Source: DATBJJ01 sp036556425
GTDB lineage: Bacteria; Acidobacteriota; Vicinamibacteria; Vicinamibacterales; 2-12-FULL-66-21
DNA length: 64,000 nucleotides
NCBI GenBank assembly: GCA_036556425.1
Contig: DATBJJ010000098.1
Span: forward strand, 26,494-90,493
Direction of reading: 5' to 3'
Part shown: positions 7,294 through 15,382 of the stretch, in pieces
Numbering within the stretch: position 1 is the first letter of the stretch
Layout of the letters: each line of letters begins with the position of its first letter
Translations under genes and position numbers: made by a program
The notes under the pieces: model-generated
What the model was told of the DNA's origin: nothing
Database searches by the model: none
Seen by the model: only the letters and a program-made list of their open reading frames with translations

Positions 7294-8487
7294 CTACCCG
7301 CTCCGGCCCAGCACTACGGCGCGGAACAGCCGGGCGCCGGCGGCGAGCGCGATCGCGGAGAAGATCCACGTGAACGCGAGGGCGCTGACGATTTCGATCG
7401 GACCGATGGTGCCGTTGCCCAGACGAAGCAGCACCGTCACGGGCGCGGTCAGCGGAAACCATGACAGCCACCGCGCCGTGCCGAGTCCGCCGTCCGTCGT
7501 GATCCAGTGCACGAGCATCATCGGGCTCGCGGCCGCGAGCATCCAGACGCTGGCCATCTGCATCGACTCGTGGCCCGTTCGCGCGATGGCTCCCGTGACG
7601 CCCATCAGCACCGAGAACAACACGTAGCCCGTCGCGAAGCACGCGGCCGCCGCGATCACGAATCGCACCGACAGATCGAGCAGCACGATCCCCGATCCGG
7701 CCGTTGCGGCCAGAACGAGCACGTAGAACGCCAACTGCAAGAACCCTGCGGCGGAGAGACCGATCACCTTGCCGGTGACGAGCGATTCCGCGGGCACGCT
7801 CGAGAGCAGCACCTCGAGCATGCGGTTCTCGCGCTCCGACGACATCGATTCCTGGAGCGTGCCGCCGGACACGAAGATCCCGATTCCGAGCAGCAGCGAC
7901 ACGCCGAGCGGTCCCGCGAATGCCGCAAGGATGGCGTTGTCCGCTTCCGGCAGGGAACGGCCGTCCGTCTTCACTGTGAAGAACGCGACACGCGCGTCGG
8001 GCTCGACCACGCGCGCGCGGATTGTGTCGGGCAGTCGATCGTTCAGCATCGCCTGCCGAATCGCGCGGGCCACGCGGGCGCGATGATCGAGACGCGCGCC
8101 GAATCGCAGCAGCCCGCCTTCCTCGCGCGCGTGAATCTCGATGCGACCGGTCTCGAGATAGTCCGTGCCGATCACGGCAAAGCAGGCGATGCGGCGTTCG
8201 CGCAACAGCGTCCGCGCGGATTCGACCGTTCGTTCGATGTGCACGCGGTCGCCGAGCTCGCCGGCAGCGCGGGCGGTGATCGCTCCAGACGGATCGACGA
8301 GCGCGATCGCCGCCGGCGCGTCGTTGTCGGCGATCACCGAGCGCGTCGAGAGGCCGATGAGCGACGCGAGCCCGAGATGGAGCATCGGCAGACTCACGAG
8401 CGCGATGATGAAGCCCGTTCGCCTGACGGCGTGCACGAACTCCCAACGCGCGACGAGCCAAATCTGTCGCAGCGGCGCGATCGTCAT
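7294..8487 (-). CDS. ABC-2-type exporter permease (NatB-like)
   Basis: 397 residues. The start at 8487 has AAAGGAGG upstream and overlaps the stop of the ATPase gene as ATGA. The topology is one N-terminal membrane helix (FIIALVSLPMLHLGLASLIG), a large external domain of about 160 residues, then about five helices from residue 190 on, including LLLGIGIFVSGGTLQESMSSEREN. That is the NatB/YhaP-like exporter layout. It forms a transporter with the adjacent ATPase and likely exports ions, peptides or drugs; the substrate cannot be read. Confidence 0.87.
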   Translation of the reverse strand: MTIAPLRQIWLVARWEFVHAVRRTGFIIALVSLPMLHLGLASLIGLSTRSVIADNDAPAAIALVDPSGAITARAAGELGDRVHIERTVESARTLLRERRIACFAVIGTDYLETGRIEIHAREEGGLLRFGARLDHRARVARAIRQAMLNDRLPDTIRARVVEPDARVAFFTVKTDGRSLPEADNAILAAFAGPLGVSLLLGIGIFVSGGTLQESMSSERENRMLEVLLSSVPAESLVTGKVIGLSAAGFLQLAFYVLVLAATAGSGIVLLDLSVRFVIAAAACFATGYVLFSVLMGVTGAIARTGHESMQMASVWMLAAASPMMLVHWITTDGGLGTARWLSWFPLTAPVTVLLRLGNGTIGPIEIVSALAFTWIFSAIALAAGARLFRAVVLGRSG

Positions 8488-9209
8488 TGCGGTCCTCCTT
8501 TCGTGACGGCCGACACGAACGCGTGCTCGAGCGAGCCGCCATACGTTTCGCGCAGCGCGGAAACGGACGCGTCCGCGACGACGCGGCCGCCGGATACGAT
8601 CGCGACGCGATCGCAGAGCGGCTCGAGCACGTGAAGCTGATGCGCCGAGAGGAGCACGGCCTTGCCGGCGGCGCGCGCGTCGGCGACGAGCGCCGCGAAG
8701 AGCCGGACGTTCAGCGGATCGAGCCCGGAAAACGGCTCGTCGAGCAGCAGCACCGGCGCGTCGATCATCAGCGCCGCCGCGAACTGCACTTTTTGCTGCT
8801 GTCCCTTCGAGAGCGTGCCGAGATGCCGTTCGATCGCGTCGGCGAGATCCATGCGCGCCAGCCACGCGTGTGCCGCGCGCCGTGCGTCCGCCTCGGCGAT
8901 CCCGCGGAGCGTCGCCAGGTAGACGAGCGTTTCGCCGATGGGCTGCCGCGCGTACAGTCCGCGCTCCTCGGGCAGATACGAGATGTGTCTACCGCGGCGG
9001 CGGCTCCCGTCGCCCTCGACAATCGCATCGCCGGCGTCGGGCTCGAGCAGGCCGACGATCGTGCGAATGAGCGTCGTCTTGCCGGCCCCATTCGGCCCGA
9101 GCAGCCCGACGATCTCGCCGCCGTTGAGCTCGAGGCTGACGTCGTCGAGGATGCGCCGGCCGTCGAGAGACTTCGTCACGCGCGCCACGCGCACTGCGGG
9201 TGCTGTCAT
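8484..9209 (-). CDS. ABC transporter ATP-binding protein (NatA/CcmA-like)
   Basis: 241 residues. Start at 9209 follows GGGAGG. Walker A is GPNGAGKT (38-45), the signature is LSKGQQQK, Walker B is VLLLDEP followed by the D-loop SGLDP, and the switch histidine lies in SAHQ. The C-terminal tail after the nucleotide domain is typical of DUF4162-type NatA proteins. It energises the permease encoded directly downstream through the ATGA overlap. Confidence 0.92.
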   Translation of the reverse strand: MTAPAVRVARVTKSLDGRRILDDVSLELNGGEIVGLLGPNGAGKTTLIRTIVGLLEPDAGDAIVEGDGSRRRGRHISYLPEERGLYARQPIGETLVYLATLRGIAEADARRAAHAWLARMDLADAIERHLGTLSKGQQQKVQFAAALMIDAPVLLLDEPFSGLDPLNVRLFAALVADARAAGKAVLLSAHQLHVLEPLCDRVAIVSGGRVVADASVSALRETYGGSLEHAFVSAVTKGGPQ

Positions 9210-9513
9210 ACGGTCCTCCCTGATCTCGTGAGCGGAGAACGGACTGACTTCCGCGGGCGCACGTCTCCCGGATCGGAGCGGCGCTCCGCGCGGTTCAGAG
9301 TCGAGTTGTCGGGAGAGCTGAGGAAGAGAACGGAATTGAGTCCGAGCAGAACCGGTGTTCTGCGCGCGCTGAATGCCGCCAGCCGCTGCCCGCGAGCGAT
9401 GGATTTTTCTACATGATGCGCATGATACCGCGGATCTCGCGAATCTGATCCGCGTGATCCGTGCCATCCGCGTGATCTGCGTCATCCGTGTTTCAGCGTC
9501 TATGATCAGTGTC
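9210..9513. other. Intergenic region between ABC exporter and ligC
   Basis: About 304 bases between two divergently oriented genes. Its left part is GC-rich without a clear promoter that I could find; an ATG-containing stretch near 9400 is AT-richer (GATTTTTCTACATGATG). Its right part is the nine-base tandem repeat listed separately. No gene is supported here. Confidence 0.5.
9424..9491. repeat. Nine-base tandem repeat (GATCCGCGT-like)
   Basis: About seven imperfect copies of a nine-base unit run head to tail. The best five are GATCCGCGT, GATCCGTGC, CATCCGCGT, GATCTGCGT and CATCCGTGT (9447-9491). Because nine is divisible by three the block stays open in several frames, but it ends just upstream of the ligase start and need not be translated. 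Confidence 0.8.
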
Positions 9514-10596
9514 ATGACGACATCCGCTGGCGGCTTCGCCATCGAGCCGCCGATCGAGCCGATGCTGGCCAAGCTGTCCGAGACGATTCCGCTCGGCGGC
9601 GGATTCCTGTACGAGCCGAAGTGGGATGGCTTTCGCGCGATCGTGTTTCGCGGCGCGCAGGAGGTCTACATTCAGAGCCGCGATCTTCGTCCGCTCGATC
9701 GCTACTTTCCCGAGCTGCACGAGGCGCTGCTCGAGCGGCTGCCGGCGGGCGCTGTCGTCGATGGCGAGATCGTGATTGCCACGGCACACGGGCTCGACTT
9801 CGACGCGCTGCAGCTCAGGCTGCACCCGGCGGCGTCGCGCGTGGCAAAGCTCGCGCGAGCGTCGCCCTCGTCTTTCGTTGCGTTCGATCTCCTGGCGCAC
9901 GACGGCCAAGACATCCGCGAACGGCCGCAGCGCGAGCGGCGCGCGCTCCTCGAGCGCATGCTGGCCCTCGCTTCACCTCCCGTGTATCTCACGCCGGTGA
10001 CGCGCGATCGCGCGACGGCGGAGGAATGGCTGCAGCGCTTCGAGGGCGCGGGCCTCGACGGCGTGATCGTCAAACCGGAGGACGGCATCTACGAGCCCGG
10101 CAAGCGCGCGATGATCAAGGTCAAGCACGCGCGGACCGCCGACTGCGTCGTCGCGGGATTCCGCTGGCACAAGAGCGGGGACGACAAGGTGGGGTCGCTG
10201 CTCCTCGGGTTGTACGACGACAAGGGCAAACTGCACCACGTCGGCGTGACGTCGTCGTTCACGATGGCGGAGCGGAAGTCGCTCGCGCACGAGCTCGCGC
10301 CGCTTCGCGAGAACGCGCTCGCGAATCATCCGTGGCGCGAGTGGGCGTCTGGCGGAGACGGGACGCGCATGCCTGGCGGGCAGAGCCGGTGGAGCGCAGG
10401 CAAGGATCTCTCGTGGGAGCCGCTGCGCGTCGAGCGCGTGTGCGAGGTGAAGTACGACCACCTGCAGGGCGATCGTTTCCGCCACGCGGCGGTATTCCTC
10501 CGATGGCGCGCGGACAAGCCGCCGGGCGACTGCCGCTACGATCAGCTCGAGGTCACTCAGCCTTACGAGCTCGAGAAGGTGTTCGGCGCGATTTGA
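9514..10596 (+). CDS. ligC: LigC-type ATP-dependent DNA ligase
   Basis: 360 residues from ATG 9514; ATG 9502 is equally possible and neither has a clear ribosome-binding site. The adenylated lysine is K36 in YEPKWDGFRA. Further ligase motifs are SRDLRPLDRYFPE, VVDGEIVI, FVAFDLLAHDG, DGVIVKP and MIKVKHARTADCVV, followed by the OB domain (WSAGKDLSWEPLRVERVCEVKYDH as the end region, shown here in part). The length and domain content match stand-alone LigC of mycobacteria rather than the multidomain LigD. The neighbouring primase-polymerase on the opposite strand, with 44 bases of overlap, makes the LigC/Prim-PolC pair. Confidence 0.88.
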   Translation: MTTSAGGFAIEPPIEPMLAKLSETIPLGGGFLYEPKWDGFRAIVFRGAQEVYIQSRDLRPLDRYFPELHEALLERLPAGAVVDGEIVIATAHGLDFDALQLRLHPAASRVAKLARASPSSFVAFDLLAHDGQDIRERPQRERRALLERMLALASPPVYLTPVTRDRATAEEWLQRFEGAGLDGVIVKPEDGIYEPGKRAMIKVKHARTADCVVAGFRWHKSGDDKVGSLLLGLYDDKGKLHHVGVTSSFTMAERKSLAHELAPLRENALANHPWREWASGGDGTRMPGGQSRWSAGKDLSWEPLRVERVCEVKYDHLQGDRFRHAAVFLRWRADKPPGDCRYDQLEVTQPYELEKVFGAI

Positions 10597-11863
10597 CGTG
10601 CTCGCGCCACTCGACGATCTCGGGCGGCTCGTCGTTCGGGTCGAGCGGCTCTTGTGCGGGCCTCAGCGATTCGGGAACGTGCTGGAGATTCACGCGGATG
10701 CGCGTCCAGGTGTGGAAGCGTCCGCGCATCGCGTCGACGAGCACGTCGGCCGGCTCGAGATGCCGCGCGGCGTCCCGATGCCGCGCCTTCCAGCGCTCGA
10801 GCCCCGCGAGCGCGTCGTTCTTGCGCTGCGCGCGTCCGATCTCGATCAGCGGATGTTTGATGGCGCGCGCCCGCGACGGCTGGACGCGCGTCGGCTCGCC
10901 GGGCTGCTTTCGATACTGAGGCGGCCACGGCGCATCACCGAGGCCTTCGCGCTCGTGGCGCGCGGAGAGATCGAGCAGGATCTCGAGCGATCCCGCGTGG
11001 TTGTCGATCTCGGCGTGCCGATCGCCGATCTCGGCGAAGCGCTTCGGCATCGTGGCGATCGTGAAGTCGTGCGGATTGCAGTCTGCGACTTCGTCCCAGG
11101 CGAGCGGCGCCGACACGCGTGCGTCTCGAGTCGGACGCACCGAGTAGGCGCCCGCGACCGTTCGATCCTTCGCGTTCTGGTTGTAGTCGAGAAACACGCC
11201 GTGGCGTTCCTCCTTCCACCACTTGCTCGTGGCCAGTGCGGGCGCGCGGCGCTCGACCTCGCGCGCGAACGCTAGCGCGGCGCGCCGCACTTCCGGGAAC
11301 GTCCACTTGCGCTCGATGCGAACGAAGACGTGCATGCCGCGCGAGCCGGACGTCTTCGGCCATCCCACGAGTCCGAAATCGGCGAGTGTCGCGCGAACGA
11401 CCGCCGCGACCTCGCGCACCTGCGGCCACGCGATGCCCGGCACCGGATCGAGATCGATTCTCAGCTCGTCCGGATGATCGAGGTCGTCCGCGCGAACCGG
11501 ATGAGGATGCAGCTCGAGGCAAGCGAGGTTCGCCATCCACGCGAGCGCGGCGGCGTCGCGCGGCACGACCTCTTCAGCCGTTCGTCCGGATGGAAACTGC
11601 AGAGCGACGACCTCGATCCATTCGGGGCGCGATTCCGGCGCGCGCTTCTGATAGAAGAACTCGCCGTCGATACCGTTCGGGTATCGCACCAGCACGTTCG
11701 GTCGCGCTCCGGCGCCGCGCAACGCGCCCTCGGCGACGTCGAGGTAGTAGCGCACGAGATCGAGCTTTGTGTAGCCCGCTTCAGGAAAGAGAACCTTGCG
11801 TGGATTAGAGATCGTGACCGCTCGACCAGCGGCCACGATCGTTTGCTGCTCAGCCTTCGGCAC
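10553..11863 (-). CDS. Prim-PolC/LigD-polymerase-type archaeo-eukaryotic primase
   Basis: 436 residues. The AEP core covers about 15-320: YPNGIDGEFFYQKRAP, catalytic D137 and D139 in RIDLDPVPG, the phosphate-binding PKTSGSRGMHVFVRI and SWWKEE-like TSKWWKEERHGVF, then DYNQNAKDRTVAGAYSVR. It can make or extend short DNA/RNA patches for gap filling. Sequence similarity as I recall it is closer to mycobacterial Prim-PolC than to the LigD polymerase domain. A basic tail of about 110 residues (from KHPLIEIGRAQRKND) is additional. It converges on ligC. No Ku gene is visible in the window, which favours excision repair over end joining. Confidence 0.85.
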   Translation of the reverse strand: MPKAEQQTIVAAGRAVTISNPRKVLFPEAGYTKLDLVRYYLDVAEGALRGAGARPNVLVRYPNGIDGEFFYQKRAPESRPEWIEVVALQFPSGRTAEEVVPRDAAALAWMANLACLELHPHPVRADDLDHPDELRIDLDPVPGIAWPQVREVAAVVRATLADFGLVGWPKTSGSRGMHVFVRIERKWTFPEVRRAALAFAREVERRAPALATSKWWKEERHGVFLDYNQNAKDRTVAGAYSVRPTRDARVSAPLAWDEVADCNPHDFTIATMPKRFAEIGDRHAEIDNHAGSLEILLDLSARHEREGLGDAPWPPQYRKQPGEPTRVQPSRARAIKHPLIEIGRAQRKNDALAGLERWKARHRDAARHLEPADVLVDAMRGRFHTWTRIRVNLQHVPESLRPAQEPLDPNDEPPEIVEWREHVKSRRTPSRARKAE

Positions 11864-11889
11864 ACCTCAGGATAACCGGACTCACCGGA

Positions 11890-12174
11890 CTATCTGGCGT
11901 GCGTCGGCCGTCGTCCCATAACCCGATCCCACGCGTCGCGAACTGCGCCCTTCACCTGCTCCCACGTGCTGTTGCCGCGATACTCGTAGGTGTCCCAATC
12001 TCGCTCGAGGTCCAATTCCACGTCGTCCCACGAACGATCGGAGTACCGTGAAGCCGACTCGTAGCCGTAGCGATAACCGCCGCCGAGCGTGTCGTAGTCG
12101 TACTTGCTCGCGTACGGCCGAGTCTTGTGGTTGCTGCGCCAATAAGCGTCTTCATCTCTCCAGGTATCGGCCAT
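11890..12174 (-). CDS. Small Tyr/Asp/Arg-rich conserved protein
   Basis: 94 residues. A GGAGG sequence lies just upstream of the ATG at 12174. The protein is very hydrophilic and rich in Tyr, Asp, Arg and Trp: KTRPYASKYDYDTLGGGYRY, WDDVELDLERDW, then STWEQVKGAVRDAWDRVMGR. Similar small proteins are common in Proteobacteria and Acidobacteria near stress genes and have no assigned function. The amphipathic C-terminal helix resembles CsbD-like stress proteins, though the family is not the same. Confidence 0.7.
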   Translation of the reverse strand: MADTWRDEDAYWRSNHKTRPYASKYDYDTLGGGYRYGYESASRYSDRSWDDVELDLERDWDTYEYRGNSTWEQVKGAVRDAWDRVMGRRPTHAR

Positions 12175-12232
12175 GCTGCCTCCTGCCTGTCTACCAGCAA
12201 GAGCGCGGCCACGCGATCAATACTCCTCAGCC

Positions 12233-13012
12233 ATGATCGTATCGGTGACGGGCGCAACGGGAGTGCTCGGGCGCGAGGTCGTGCGCGCGCTGCAGCGGGC
12301 GGGGCACGACGCGCGTTCGGTCAGCCGCGCTCCGGCTCCAAGGAAAGCCGGGTGGTTCAACGCAAATATCGCGACGGGTGACGGCGTTCTCGACGCGCTC
12401 GACGGTGCGTACGCGGTGATTCACGCGGCGACGGATCCGCGTCAGCCCGATCAGGTCGACGTGAACGGCACGCGGATCATCGTCGACGCCGCAAACCGCG
12501 TCGGCGTGCGCCACGTCATCTTCATCTCGATTGTCGGCGTCGGCAAGATTCCGTTGAAGTACTACCGCGCGAAGCACGAAGCGGAGCAGATTGTCGAGGC
12601 TGGCGCCGTCCGGCATTCGATCCTTCGCGCCACGCAGTTCCATCCGTTTCTCGACGGGCAATTCTCGGCGCTCGCGCGGCTGCCGCTCGTCTTCGCGGTG
12701 CCGCGTGGATTTCAGATTCAGAGCGTCGACGCGAGCGAGGTCGCCGCGCGCCTCGTCCGCGCCATCGAGGACGGACCGCGCGGGCGCCTCAACGACTTCG
12801 GCGGACCCGAGGTCATGCCGATCGACACGGCCGCCAGGCGCTGGACCGTCGCGCGCGGCATCGCGAAGCGCGTCGTCACGATACCCGTTCCCGGCCGGCT
12901 CGCCGGCGCGTTTCGCGACGGCCACAACGTAACGCCGAACGGCGAACGCGGGCGAATCACGTGGACCGACTGGCTACTCTCCACGCAGGGCGACAGCCGG
13001 ATCGACGCGTAG
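12233..13012 (+). CDS. NmrA-like NAD(P)-binding atypical SDR protein
   Basis: 259 residues. The Rossmann dinucleotide site VTGATGVLGREVVRAL is at residues 5-20. HVIFISIVGVGKIPLKYYRAK places Tyr and Lys as in atypical SDR proteins of the NmrA/HSCARG group, and RATQFHPF follows. Such proteins are NAD(P)H sensors or quinone/flavin-type reductases; this one has no signal or membrane segment. The final 39 bases overlap the end of the convergent ADOP permease. Confidence 0.85.
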   Translation: MIVSVTGATGVLGREVVRALQRAGHDARSVSRAPAPRKAGWFNANIATGDGVLDALDGAYAVIHAATDPRQPDQVDVNGTRIIVDAANRVGVRHVIFISIVGVGKIPLKYYRAKHEAEQIVEAGAVRHSILRATQFHPFLDGQFSALARLPLVFAVPRGFQIQSVDASEVAARLVRAIEDGPRGRLNDFGGPEVMPIDTAARRWTVARGIAKRVVTIPVPGRLAGAFRDGHNVTPNGERGRITWTDWLLSTQGDSRIDA

Positions 13013-15373
13013 CGCCGAGATCGCAGGCAGCGCGGCGGCGCCGAGACCCGCGGCCGCTGCGACGATCGAGACGAGCGCGAACGTCGCCGGATCGAGCGGC
13101 GAGACGTGGAACAACATGGCCTTCAGGACGCCGCCCGCCAGCGCGGCGAGAATCAGCCCAGCGGCCACGCCGAATCCGGTCAACCACGCGCCCTGAGCGA
13201 TGACCGCGCGCGCCACGTCCGACGGGCGCGCGCCCAGCGCGACGCGGACGCCGATCTCCCGCGATCGCCGCGACACGCTGTACGCCATCACGCCGTAGAC
13301 GCCGACGAACGCCAGGAACGATGCCGCGATCGCGAACGCGATCAGCAGCGCCATGCTCCCGCGCCTCCACGCCCACGTTGCTTCCGCCAGCGTGGTGAAG
13401 TCCCGGACGTTGCTGATTGGCACGTTGCGATCCACGGAGGATGCGGCATCGCGCAACGATCGTTCGAGGGCGCCGGCGCTCGCGTTCGTACGGATGACGA
13501 TCCCGAAGAACGGCCAGTACGTCTGAAATGCGGGACGATAGATCTCCGGCTCCGGATCGCGCGCGAGATCGTGATGCCGCGTATCGCCGACAACGCCGAC
13601 CACTTGCTTTGGCGAGAAGGCCCCCAAGTCCGGCACCATCAGGATCTGCCCGATGGGATCCGCGTTCGGCCACAGGCGCCGCGCCGCGGTCTCGTTCACG
13701 ACGATCACGTCGGGAGCGCCGGCGCGATCGCGATCGTCGAAGAGGCGCCCGCGTCGAAGCGGAATGCCGAGCGTTCGGAAGTACGCGGGCGTCACGAGCC
13801 GGAACTCCGCCAACCGTTCCTGCGGCGGCTGACCGGGAAGGTTGTGCGGCCTCAACGCATTGCTGCCCGAGAGCGGCAGCGTGTTCACGGCCGCCGCGGA
13901 CTCGACGCCCGGCAGCGCGCCGAGCGCGCTGACGAGCTGATCGAGAAACCCCGCGATCTGCGCCGTCGATTGATAGCGATCGCGCGGCAGCAGCAATTGC
14001 GCGGTCACGACGCGATCGGTCGAGAAGCCGAACGAGCGATCCTGCAGCCGGGCGAAGCTACGGACCAACAGGCCCGCGCCCACGAGGAGCAGCACGGACA
14101 GCGCGACTTGACTCGCGACGATGACGTTGCGCACGCGCTGCGTTCGGCGATCGCCGGTCGCGCCGCGGGCGCCCGCGCGGAGCGATCCGGTCAGCGCGTC
14201 GGAGCGGCGCAGGAGCGGCGTGCAGCCGAAGACGATTCCGATGGCGACGACGACCGCGATCGTGGCGAGCACGACTCGCGAATCCCACCACTCCATCGCA
14301 GACGAGGGGAGCGCGAAGCCCGGCATGCGCGTCGCCAGCGCCTGCGGCAGCACGCGGGTGCCCCAAACGGCGAGCACCAAGCCGGCAGCGCCGCCAACCG
14401 CGGAGAGGAAGAAACCTTCCGTGAGGTGCTGGCGCAGCAGATCCAAGCGGCCGGCGCCGAGCGCGACGCGTACGGCGGTCTCGCGCTCCCTGCTGTTCGC
14501 GCGCACCAGCACGAGGCTCGCGACATTCGACGCGGCGATGAGCAGGAGGATGAACGCCGTAGCTTGAAGGATCCAGAACAGGCTCGCGCTGTCGCCGACG
14601 TAGAAATCACGAAGCGGCCGCACCGCGACGTCGAACCCGGCGTGCGTGTCTGGATACTTGCGCGCGAAGCGCTCGGCCAACGCGCGCAGCTCTACTTCGG
14701 CGCGCTCCCGAGTGACGCCGTCGCGAAGCCGCGCGAACACGCGGAGCGGACGCTGCTTGCGATCGAGCAGCCCCGACTGCGGCAGCGTGAGCGGCGTCCA
14801 GATCTGCGCGATCGAATAGGGATACGTGAACGTCGGCGGCATGACGCCCGCGATCGTGTGCGCGGTGCCGTCGAGCTCGACGAGCGTGCCGGCGATTCGT
14901 GGGTCGGCGCCGAACCTGCGGCGCCAGAGGCCGTCGCTCAACACGACCACGTTGTCGCGCCCGGGTTCCGCATCGCCCGGTCCGAAGGTCCGCCCGAGCG
15001 CCGGCGGGACGCCGAGCATCGGGAAGAGGCCCGGCGTGAATTGCCAGCCGACGAGCGCTTCGGGATGTGCCGTGTTCGTCAGGGTCGATCCGCGATCCCA
15101 GAACGCTTCGACGGACTCGAACAACTCGCGGCGCCCTTTCCACTGGTCGTAGTCGAATCCGGAGCTCTTGGAATACTGGCCGCGATCGGCATTCCACGTC
15201 GCGATCCAGACGATGCGCTCGGGATTGCGGTAGGGAAGCGGCGCGAGCAGCACGCGATTCAGCAGGCTGAAGATCGCGATATTGGTCCCGATGCCGAGCG
15301 CGATGGTGAGGAGCGCGGTGATCGTGAACCAGCGGTCGCGCGTGAAGGGCCGGAGCGTAGCGCGGATCGTCAT
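12974..15373 (-). CDS. ADOP-type MacB/FtsX ABC permease
   Basis: 799 residues. It has the duplicated permease layout of acidobacterial 'orphan' permeases: helix 1 (ITALLTIALGIGTNIAIFS), a MacB periplasmic core domain of about 200 residues, three helices around 270-380, a linker helix, a second periplasmic core, and three C-terminal helices ending LPAISALRVDPAVALRGE. SREIGVRVALGARPSDV is the conserved FtsX loop. No ATPase is adjacent. It begins nine bases after the dynamin-like gene, so the two share an operon. Role: probably envelope export or mechanotransmission, partner unknown. Confidence 0.88.
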   Translation of the reverse strand: MTIRATLRPFTRDRWFTITALLTIALGIGTNIAIFSLLNRVLLAPLPYRNPERIVWIATWNADRGQYSKSSGFDYDQWKGRRELFESVEAFWDRGSTLTNTAHPEALVGWQFTPGLFPMLGVPPALGRTFGPGDAEPGRDNVVVLSDGLWRRRFGADPRIAGTLVELDGTAHTIAGVMPPTFTYPYSIAQIWTPLTLPQSGLLDRKQRPLRVFARLRDGVTRERAEVELRALAERFARKYPDTHAGFDVAVRPLRDFYVGDSASLFWILQATAFILLLIAASNVASLVLVRANSRERETAVRVALGAGRLDLLRQHLTEGFFLSAVGGAAGLVLAVWGTRVLPQALATRMPGFALPSSAMEWWDSRVVLATIAVVVAIGIVFGCTPLLRRSDALTGSLRAGARGATGDRRTQRVRNVIVASQVALSVLLLVGAGLLVRSFARLQDRSFGFSTDRVVTAQLLLPRDRYQSTAQIAGFLDQLVSALGALPGVESAAAVNTLPLSGSNALRPHNLPGQPPQERLAEFRLVTPAYFRTLGIPLRRGRLFDDRDRAGAPDVIVVNETAARRLWPNADPIGQILMVPDLGAFSPKQVVGVVGDTRHHDLARDPEPEIYRPAFQTYWPFFGIVIRTNASAGALERSLRDAASSVDRNVPISNVRDFTTLAEATWAWRRGSMALLIAFAIAASFLAFVGVYGVMAYSVSRRSREIGVRVALGARPSDVARAVIAQGAWLTGFGVAAGLILAALAGGVLKAMLFHVSPLDPATFALVSIVAAAAGLGAAALPAISALRVDPAVALRGE

Positions 15374-15382
15374 GCTAAGAAA

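Noticed and set aside
11119..11808. A 229-residue plus-strand frame within the primase-polymerase gene.
   Set aside because: Arg-rich shadow of the well-supported minus-strand gene.
9514..11863. LigD-type non-homologous end-joining locus.
   Set aside because: Ligase and polymerase are separate convergent genes of LigC/Prim-PolC type, there is no phosphoesterase domain, and no Ku is visible in the window.
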